64,000 nucleotides of DNA from Tautonia sociabilis (GTDB lineage: Bacteria > Planctomycetota > Planctomycetia > Isosphaerales > Isosphaeraceae), in the NCBI RefSeq assembly GCF_003977685.1, contig NZ_RYZH01000008.1:1-64000 (forward strand). The letters are read 5' to 3'. The translations under genes and the position numbers were made by a program. This document shows, one piece after another, positions 53,621-64,000 of the stretch. The notes under the pieces are model-generated. The model saw only the letters and a program-made list of their open reading frames with translations. It was not told the DNA's origin and searched no databases. Positions within the stretch are counted from its first letter, which is position 1, and each line of letters opens with the position of its first letter.

Positions 53621-53650
53621 GCGGGGCCCCTCCGATGGGTCGGGCCCCGC
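53621..53650 (+). terminator. Stem-loop after the sigma factor gene
   Basis: GCGGGGCCC (53621-53629) and GGGCCCCGC (53642-53650), a perfect 9-bp stem with a 12-base loop, 10 bp after the sigma stop and ahead of the next gene's start. Confidence 0.55.
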
Positions 53651-53679
53651 GCCGTCGAGCAATCGAGGGAGTTTCGATC

Positions 53680-54801
53680 ATGGGCGCGGTCATCGCTCGG
53701 CTCCTCCTCCTGGCCAGTCCCGTCCTCCCCCCGTCGGGAGCGTTCCAGGAGGCCCCCCCGGCTCCCCTCCCCTGGATCGCGGTGAGCCCCGACGGCTCCC
53801 ACTTCGTCGCCGACGGGACCGGCGAGCTCGTGCCGATCTGGGGGTTCAACTACGACCACGACGACACCGGCCGCCTGCTGGAAGACTACTGGGCCGACGA
53901 GTGGCCGACGGTCGTCGAGGACTTCCAGGAGATGAAGGCCCTGGGGGCGAACGTCGTCCGGATCCACCTCCAGACGGCCAGGTTCCTGGACGCCCCCGAC
54001 CGGCCGAACGCGGACAACCTCCGCCGGCTCGCCGACCTCGTCCGGCTGGCCGAACAGACCGGCCTGTATCTCGACCTCACCGGCCTGGGCTGCTACCACA
54101 AACAGGACGTGCCCGACTGGTACGACGCCCTGCCCGAAGCCGACCGCTGGGACGTGCAGGCCCGCTTCTGGAGGGCCGTCGCCAAGGTGGGCAAGGACAG
54201 CCCCGCCGTCTTCTGCTACGACCTGATGAACGAGCCCGTCCTCGATGGCGGCCAGGGGGACGGCTGGCTCGTCGGCGAGCCGCTGGGAGGCAAGTACTTC
54301 GTCCAGCGCATCACCCGAGACAAGGCCGGCCGATCGGGGGAGGAGGTAGCCGCCTCCTGGGTCCGCCGGCTGACCGACGCCATCCGGGAGGTCGACGACC
54401 GCCACCTGATCACCGTCGGCGTCATCCCCTGGGCCCACACCTTCCCGGGCGCGAAGCCCCTCTTCCACGGTCCCGAGGCGGGCGGCCCGCTCGACTTCGT
54501 CAGCGTCCACTTCTACCCGAAGAAGGACGACATCGACGGCTCGCTGGCCGCGCTGCGGGTCTACGAGGTCGGCAAGCCGCTGGTCGTCGAGGAGATCTTC
54601 CCGCTCCACGCCGGCCTGGAGCAGACCCTCGACTTCATGGACGGCGGCCAGGACATCGTCGACGGCTGGATCAGCTTCTACTGGGGCAAGACGATCGAGG
54701 AATGCAACGAGGCCGGCGACCTGAAGGGGGCGATCGTCGCCTCCTGGCTGGAGGCGTTCCGCTCCCGATCCCCCTTCGCACAAGCCCCTGCCGATCGGTG
54801 A
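53680..54801 (+). CDS. GH5-like cellulase family hydrolase
   Basis: About 373 residues from MGAVIARLLLLASPVLPP, a signal peptide. GH5/GH-A features: 'GANVVRIHLQTARFLDAP', 'FCYDLMNEPVLDG' (acid/base Glu after NEP), 'LITVGVIPWAHTFPG', 'VSVHFYPKKDDID' and 'PLVVEEIFPLHAG' (nucleophile Glu). It would cleave a beta-glycan outside the cell. It lies 69 bp after the sigma stop, past a stem-loop, so it may be transcribed separately. Confidence 0.82.
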   Translation: MGAVIARLLLLASPVLPPSGAFQEAPPAPLPWIAVSPDGSHFVADGTGELVPIWGFNYDHDDTGRLLEDYWADEWPTVVEDFQEMKALGANVVRIHLQTARFLDAPDRPNADNLRRLADLVRLAEQTGLYLDLTGLGCYHKQDVPDWYDALPEADRWDVQARFWRAVAKVGKDSPAVFCYDLMNEPVLDGGQGDGWLVGEPLGGKYFVQRITRDKAGRSGEEVAASWVRRLTDAIREVDDRHLITVGVIPWAHTFPGAKPLFHGPEAGGPLDFVSVHFYPKKDDIDGSLAALRVYEVGKPLVVEEIFPLHAGLEQTLDFMDGGQDIVDGWISFYWGKTIEECNEAGDLKGAIVASWLEAFRSRSPFAQAPADR

Positions 54802-54825
54802 TGATCGGCCCGCATCGCCCTCCGA

Positions 54826-56175
54826 TCAGGGCCGGATGACGGTGCCGTCGTCCAGCCGGAGGTTCCCCCAGTGCATGTCGAAGGGCGGGTCGTCCTCGAC
54901 GGGGAAGCGGGCGGCCAGCTCCTCGTCGAGGTCGACGCCGATGCCGGGGCGGTCGATCGGCTGGTAGCAGCCGTCGACCAGCTCGGGGGCGCCGGGGAAG
55001 ACGTCCCGCTCGGCCTGGGAGAACCGCCTCCCCTCCTGGATGCCGAAGTTCGGCACGGCGAGGTCCAGGTGGATGTTCGCCGCGTGGCCGACCGGAGACA
55101 GGTCGCCGGGACCGTGCCAGGCGGTCTTCACGCCGAAGAACTCGCAGAGCGAGGCGATCTTCCTCGCCGGCGTCAGGCCGCCGACCATCGAGATGTGGAT
55201 CCGGATGAAGTCGATCAGCCGGCCGGAGATCAGCGGCAGGTACTCGCGAGGGTTCGTGAACAGTTCTCCCATCGCCAGGGGGACGGCGGTCTGGGAGCGC
55301 AGGTGGGCGAAGTAATCGCCGTCCTCGGGGCTAAACGGGTCTTCGATGAAGAACGGCCGATACGGCTCGACCTCCTTGACCAGCCGGATCGCCTGCACCG
55401 GAGGGATGCGCTCGTGGACGTCGTGCAGCAGCTCGATCTCGTCGCCGATCCGGTCCCTCAGGTGCTCGAACAGCCGGGGGACCTGGCGGGCGTAGGCAAC
55501 GGGGTCGAAGGGATAGGTGCGGCGGTTCTCGGGCGCCGACTCGTCGACCGAGTTCCGGCGGACGCCGTAGGTCGTGCCGCCCCCCCGGCCGCCGTACTGG
55601 ACGCGGACGTGCCGCTGCCCCTGCTCCATCAGGGCCCGGACCCCCTCCTCGACCTCCTCGGCCGACTCGCCGCCGGTCGATCGATACGTCGGCACCTTTT
55701 CTCGGCATTTGCCGCCGAACAGGCGGTAGACCGGCAGCCCGGCCACCTTGCCGAGGATGTCCCACAGCGCCATGTCCACGCCGCTGATCGCGTTGTTCAG
55801 CACCGGCCCGTGCCGCCAGTATGAACTGAGCAGCGACGACTGCCACGTGTCGTCGATCTCCAGCGGGCTCTTGCCCACGAGGAACGGCTTGAGGAACTGG
55901 TCGACCGCCGCCGCCACCAGCCGGGCCCGCTGCGTGAACGTGGCGCAGCCCAGGCCATACAGCCCGTCCTGGTTCGTCTCCACCTTCACCACCACCAGCC
56001 GGATCCGAGACGGTGCGGTGAGAATGGCCCGAACGTCCCGGATCGTCAGGCCGGCCAGCTCCTCCGCCCCCGGAGCCGACGCCCTCCCGCCCTCGTCGTC
56101 CGCCCTGGCCGGGCGGCTCGAGGCCAGGAGGCCCGCGCCGGCGACCAGGGACCCGAGCACGTCTCTTCGATTCAT
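54826..56175 (-). CDS. ManD-type sugar-acid dehydratase (enolase superfamily), Tat leader
   Basis: 449 residues from MNRRDVLGSLVAGAGLLAS, a Tat leader. 'ELLHDVHERIPPVQAIRLVK' (DxH), 'YRPFFIEDPFSPED' (Glu), 'LAMGELFTNPREYL' (Glu) and 'AWHGPGDLSPVGHAANIHLDL' (His) match the D-mannonate dehydratase/RspA group, not MLE or MR proper. It would dehydrate D-mannonate or D-gluconate. It follows the DUF1501 gene on the same strand, suggesting a shared transcript. Convergent with the GH5 gene. Confidence 0.8.
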   Translation of the reverse strand: MNRRDVLGSLVAGAGLLASSRPARADDEGGRASAPGAEELAGLTIRDVRAILTAPSRIRLVVVKVETNQDGLYGLGCATFTQRARLVAAAVDQFLKPFLVGKSPLEIDDTWQSSLLSSYWRHGPVLNNAISGVDMALWDILGKVAGLPVYRLFGGKCREKVPTYRSTGGESAEEVEEGVRALMEQGQRHVRVQYGGRGGGTTYGVRRNSVDESAPENRRTYPFDPVAYARQVPRLFEHLRDRIGDEIELLHDVHERIPPVQAIRLVKEVEPYRPFFIEDPFSPEDGDYFAHLRSQTAVPLAMGELFTNPREYLPLISGRLIDFIRIHISMVGGLTPARKIASLCEFFGVKTAWHGPGDLSPVGHAANIHLDLAVPNFGIQEGRRFSQAERDVFPGAPELVDGCYQPIDRPGIGVDLDEELAARFPVEDDPPFDMHWGNLRLDDGTVIRP

Positions 56176-56303
56176 GGGGGATGCTCCGGGGAGAGGGAGT
56201 CGGGGGTCGGAAGTCCGCCGGCGCCGGCCTCCGGGGAAAAGGGCGCCGGGAGGGGAAAGAGCCAGCGGAGGCGGGAGAAGGGCGATCGATCGGCCATCCG
56301 GCC

Positions 56304-57764
<1,461 letters not shown>

Positions 57765-57824
57765 GGGGCGTGCCTCCGGGGTTCGGGCTCGATCGACCTT
57801 GTCCGGTCGTCGGCGCGAATACCG

Positions 57825-60962
<3,138 letters not shown>

Positions 60963-61386
60963 CAGTGTCTCCTCGCGGACGGCAGGGATTCGCTTCGGTC
61001 GGGAGCGGGGGGCCGACCTCGTCCCGGGCGGGGGGAAGCTGGCAGGTGAGTCGGGTCGGTCGGGTTGGCCTGGCACGCCGGATCCGCCCAGGGAAGCGCG
61101 GCGGATCCCCTCGGTCCCAGGGTAATGGACCGCCCGGCGGCGCTCAACCCTCGGCAAGCGCCCCCCCCGGCCCCAGCTCGGCGACCTCGCATCGCGTTTG
61201 CTCTGGCGCATCGATTCGACGAGGATCCGGAGAGCCAGCCGGCCCGGAACGGCCCGGGGCCGCCCCCGGTCTCCCCGCCCGGCCGGCGAATCGCATCGAA
61301 TCCCCCCGGCGCCGGGCAAAGGCCCGAGGTCGGGAGAAGGGGCGGCCGGCCCCCGGAGGGGCGACCTCGAAGACGGAGACGATCCC
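60963..61386. other. Divergent intergenic region
   Basis: 424 bases between the DUF1553 and PCMT starts; presumably both promoters, but no clear box pair is seen, and no gene. Confidence 0.4.
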
Positions 61387-62190
61387 ATGTCCAGATCAAG
61401 CATCGGACCCCCGAGGCCAAGCCTGGCTGGCCTCCTCGGATGGTTCATCGTCCTGGGACCGATCTTCGCTTGCGTCCCGACCGGAGAACCCGGGGGGAGT
61501 CTCCCCGCTGCCGGGCTCCCCGACGGGGACGAGGACGACTTCGCTCGGCAGCGTCGGGCGATGGTCGATCTCCAGCTCCTCGCCCGAGACATCGACGACC
61601 CCCGCGTCCTCGAGGCGATGGCCCGAGTCCCTCGCCACGAGTTCGTGCCGGAGGAATACCGGCGGCTCTCCTACGCCGACCGGCCGCTGCCGATCGGCTC
61701 GGGCCAGACGATCTCGCAGCCGTACATCGTGGCGCTGATGACTCAGCTCGCCCGACCGGAGGCGGGGGACCGCGCCCTCGACATCGGCACGGGATCGGGC
61801 TACCAGGCCGCCGTCCTCTCCGAGCTGGTGGCGGAGGTCGACGGCATCGAGATCGTCGAGGAACTGGCCGACTCGGCCCGAGAGCGGCTCGATCGCCTCG
61901 GTTTCGACAACGTGACGGTCCGACTCGGCGACGGCTACCGAGGCTGGCCCGAGCACGCCCCCTTCGACCTGATCATCCTGGCCGCCTCTCCCCCCGAGAT
62001 CCCGCCCCCGTTGCTGGAGCAGCTCGCCCCGGGGGGACGCCTCGTGGCCCCGGTGGGGGACGCCTCCGGCCAGCAGCTCGTCGTGGCCGAGAAGGCCGAT
62101 GATGGCACGATCAGCCAGTGGACAGTCCTCCCCGTCTCCTTCGTTCCGATGACCGGCGAGGCCCGGGGCGAGCTCTCCCCCGGCCCCTGA
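61387..62190 (+). CDS. pcm: Exported protein-L-isoaspartate O-methyltransferase
   Basis: 267 residues. The enzyme part (from ~50) has the PCMT motifs: 'RRAMVDLQLLARDIDDPRVLEAMARVPRH', 'GQTISQPYIVALMTQL', 'ALDIGTGSGYQAAVLSELV' and 'LAPGGRLVAPVGD'. It repairs isoaspartyl residues using SAM. Residues 13-29 form a hydrophobic leader ending PIFAC, a lipobox-like Cys at 29, so the product appears to be exported as a lipoprotein, where SAM is not expected. PCMT is normally cytosolic. A longer upstream start would place the leader in the interior. Confidence 0.82.
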   Translation: MSRSSIGPPRPSLAGLLGWFIVLGPIFACVPTGEPGGSLPAAGLPDGDEDDFARQRRAMVDLQLLARDIDDPRVLEAMARVPRHEFVPEEYRRLSYADRPLPIGSGQTISQPYIVALMTQLARPEAGDRALDIGTGSGYQAAVLSELVAEVDGIEIVEELADSARERLDRLGFDNVTVRLGDGYRGWPEHAPFDLIILAASPPEIPPPLLEQLAPGGRLVAPVGDASGQQLVVAEKADDGTISQWTVLPVSFVPMTGEARGELSPGP

Positions 62191-62643
62191 CCGGCCCTCG
62201 ACGGGCCAGTTGCCCACCGAACACCCTCGGGCAGGCTCCTGCCCAGCTCCAACCGATTCGGCCGGGCCGGGCCGGGCCGGGCCGATCCCCCCCGGCCCTC
62301 CGCCAATCCGCTCTCCGCTCGCCCTCCTCCGCCGCCGGCCGGGCCCCCCGTCCGAAAGGACCGCCCCCCGACCAGGAATCCGGCATCAGTTTAATAGTAG
62401 TATTTAACATTGATTTTTCTTGGCATTCCGGATCCATTACGTCAGAATGCTTGTGGGATCATCCCCATCAACCCAATGATGGTCCCGAACCAAGTCCCTT
62501 GCCAGTCGTGCGATCCCAGGGCCGACGCCGTTCGTGACGCCGGCTCCGTCGCGCGGTGGCCCGCTGCCCGCCGATCACGGCGCGGACAATCCGACAGCCA
62601 AGTCCACTCGTCCACCGTTCCTTCTTCCCCGGAGCCATCGCGC
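62191..62643. other. Intergenic region with AT-rich patch before the DUF1559 gene
   Basis: 453 bases without a gene. 62388-62425 is strikingly AT-rich for this genome (TTTAATAGTAGTATTTAAC), so it is the likely promoter region. A short inverted repeat GCATTC/GAATGC follows. Confidence 0.5.
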
Positions 62644-63732
62644 ATGAGCATTCGCCACCGCAAGGTAGACGGCTTCACGCTAATCGAATTGCTGGTTGTC
62701 ATTGCCATCATCGGTGTTCTGATCGCCCTGCTGCTGCCCGCGGTGCAATCGGCCCGGGAGGCCGCCCGGCGCGCCCAGTGTACCAACAACCTCAAGCAGA
62801 TCGGCCTGGCCCTGCACAACTACGAGGGCGCCACCGGCTCGTTCCCCTGGGGAGACGGGCCCGACCAGTGGAACCAGTGGTCGTCGCTGGCGCTGATGAC
62901 GCCGTACATGGAGCAGTACAGCATCTTCAGTGCCTTGAACTTCTCCTACGGCCTCCAGAACCCGGCCACCAACGCGAACACGACGGCCCAGCGGGCAACG
63001 CTCAGCTTCCTGCAATGCCCCTCGGACGAGGACCGGCTCACCGCCCCCGACGGCCACAACAACTACGCGGCCAACGCCGGTAACGCCCCAGCCGCCTTCT
63101 ACGACTGGGACAACACCAACGCCTTCAACGGACTCTTCGGCTGGAACGGCCGGCCGCCGGACGGCCTCGCCCCGTTCACGACCCCCAGAAGGCCGCAGGA
63201 GGCCAAGACCAAGCCCGTCGTCAATCTGTCCGACATCCGAGACGGCACCAGCAACACCGCCGCCTTCAGCGAGCGCGTCAAGGGCATCGGCTGGTTCGCC
63301 AACCCCACCGTCCCCGACCTGACCCGCCCTTCGGCCACCCCGGTCCAGATCGCCAAGCCGGCCAACGCGAACGACCTGAACACCCCGCAAGCCTTCTACC
63401 AGGCCTGCCGGCAGGTGAGCCCGTACTCGCCGGATGCGGTCTTCAGCCCCAACTTCTACGCCTTCGGCTCATACTGGCACAACGGCGGCTTCGGCCACTC
63501 GCGTTACAACCACATCATGACGCCGAACCAGCACAGTTGCAATTACAACACCTCACGCTGGGGAGGAGACTCCGGAGGCGCCTACACCGCCTCCAGCCGG
63601 CACCCCGGCGGCGTGAACGTCTGCTTCGCCGACGGCTCGGTGAAGTTCATCAAGGAGTCCATCTCTCCCCAGGTCTGGTGGGCGCTCGGCAGCCGAGCCG
63701 GCGGCGAGGTCATTTCCTCCGACCAGTACTGA
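62644..63732 (+). CDS. DUF1559 prepilin-like protein
   Basis: 362 residues from MSIRHRKVDGFTLIELLVVI. The class III/prepilin signature GFTLIELLVVI and its hydrophobic helix are followed by 'QSAREAARRAQCTNNLKQIGLALHNYEGATGSFPWG' and the C-terminal 'HPGGVNVCFADGSVKFIKESI', the full planctomycete DUF1559 architecture (H-X9-DG end). Function unknown; these are multicopy pseudopilin-like surface proteins. The decayed paralogue at 42450 shares its start. Confidence 0.93.
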   Translation: MSIRHRKVDGFTLIELLVVIAIIGVLIALLLPAVQSAREAARRAQCTNNLKQIGLALHNYEGATGSFPWGDGPDQWNQWSSLALMTPYMEQYSIFSALNFSYGLQNPATNANTTAQRATLSFLQCPSDEDRLTAPDGHNNYAANAGNAPAAFYDWDNTNAFNGLFGWNGRPPDGLAPFTTPRRPQEAKTKPVVNLSDIRDGTSNTAAFSERVKGIGWFANPTVPDLTRPSATPVQIAKPANANDLNTPQAFYQACRQVSPYSPDAVFSPNFYAFGSYWHNGGFGHSRYNHIMTPNQHSCNYNTSRWGGDSGGAYTASSRHPGGVNVCFADGSVKFIKESISPQVWWALGSRAGGEVISSDQY

Positions 63733-63853
63733 GCAAACGCCGACCACCAACCACCAACCCTCAACCGCCGCCCGTCGGCGTTGGGGCCCGACAACTCGGC
63801 GGCCGGCACCGATCCCCGGGCCAGCCGCCGAGCCGGCCGCCGTCGGGGGGGCC

Positions 63854-64000
63854 TCAGCCCCCCGACAGATCCTGTTCAAGCGGCAGGTCGAAATTCAGGG
63901 TATTCTCGCCGCGCTGGAGCTCGTGCATGGAGGCCCCGTTGATGATCTCAGGATACTTGCCGATCTCCCCTCCCGAAAAGCTGACTCGGTTCTGGCCGAT
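63854..64000 (-). CDS. 3' end of an unidentified gene (window edge)
   Basis: The last 48 codons of a minus-strand gene end at TGA 63854-63856 and read '...GGEIGKYPEIINGASMHELQ'. This resembles the beta-sandwich C-terminus of a carboxypeptidase-regulatory-like domain protein, which often stands beside DUF1559, but the window cuts it off. Convergent with DUF1559; a CTCGGCGGC/GCCGCCGAG inverted repeat lies between them. Confidence 0.5.
   Translation of the reverse strand: MGQNRVSFSGGEIGKYPEIINGASMHELQRGENTLNFDLPLEQDLSGG

Overview
This is a very GC-rich stretch of chromosome whose gene content points to a planctomycete, most likely of the Isosphaeraceae/Singulisphaera-Tautonia type. The supporting genes are a DUF1559 prepilin-like protein, a DUF1501 + DUF1549/1553 (cytochrome) pair, two large PVC-type heme-binding dehydrogenases with CxxCH motifs, a TIGR03067-like protein, an orphan formylmethanofuran dehydrogenase subunit A homologue, an ECF sigma factor with a membrane-anchored C-terminal domain, a planctomycete-type 'LEPRHVLA' export motif, and many Tat/Sec leaders. 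The genus assignment is inference; no rRNA or tRNA gene was seen.

Layout. 1-2.9 kb: accessory patch with a HipA-like kinase/DUF3037 pair and decayed remnants of a restriction-modification methylase and a Uma2-type nuclease. 2.9-6.2 kb: PI-PLC-like esterase, NAD kinase (24-C tract at its 5' end), a Pro/Glu-rich lipoprotein, and a YjbQ protein preceded by a heptanucleotide repeat. 6.2-7.9 kb: two secreted Cys-containing proteins on the minus strand, one with eleven copies of an 8-residue Cys-rich repeat, separated by a perfect 34-bp palindrome. 7.9-19.3 kb: membrane-anchored solute-binding protein, zinc-ribbon methyltransferase, alcohol dehydrogenase, TIM-barrel isomerase, UPF0173 hydrolase, a multicopper oxidase fused to FG-GAP repeats, a zinc-ribbon protein, a BASS transporter and a TIGR03067-like protein. 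19.8-27.1 kb: M24 peptidase, AtzG-like/amidase pair, mog, aroB, M50 peptidase, homocysteine methyltransferase. 27.4-41.8 kb: PVC cytochrome, DUF4038 glycoside hydrolase, exo/endonuclease-phosphatase, ammonium transporter, glycosyltransferase, FhcA-like protein and a large Ser/Thr kinase.

42.1-46.5 kb is a scarred accessory island: a truncated DUF1559 start fused to an antisense, stop-interrupted MerR gene; then a RloA/RloB (AbiL-type) two-gene defence module bracketed by two same-orientation remnants of an ISAs1-like transposase gene; the whole is bracketed by a perfect 150-bp direct repeat that duplicates the promoter, start codon and signal-peptide region of the downstream PVC cytochrome gene.

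46.5-64 kb: PVC cytochrome, a sugar-acid pair (D-galactonate dehydratase-like, 2-dehydro-3-deoxygalactonokinase), ECF sigma factor with SnoaL-like tail, GH5-like hydrolase, a minus-strand set DUF1553 -> DUF1501 -> ManD-like dehydratase, an apparently exported protein-L-isoaspartate methyltransferase, DUF1559, and the 3' end of one further gene at the window edge. Catabolism of plant- or algae-derived sugars and sugar acids (DUF4038 and GH5 hydrolases, DgoD, DgoK, ManD, TIM-barrel isomerase) together with membrane cytochromes is the main metabolic theme. Several promoters share a sigma70-like form with an 17-18 bp spacer and a TACACT-like -10 box.
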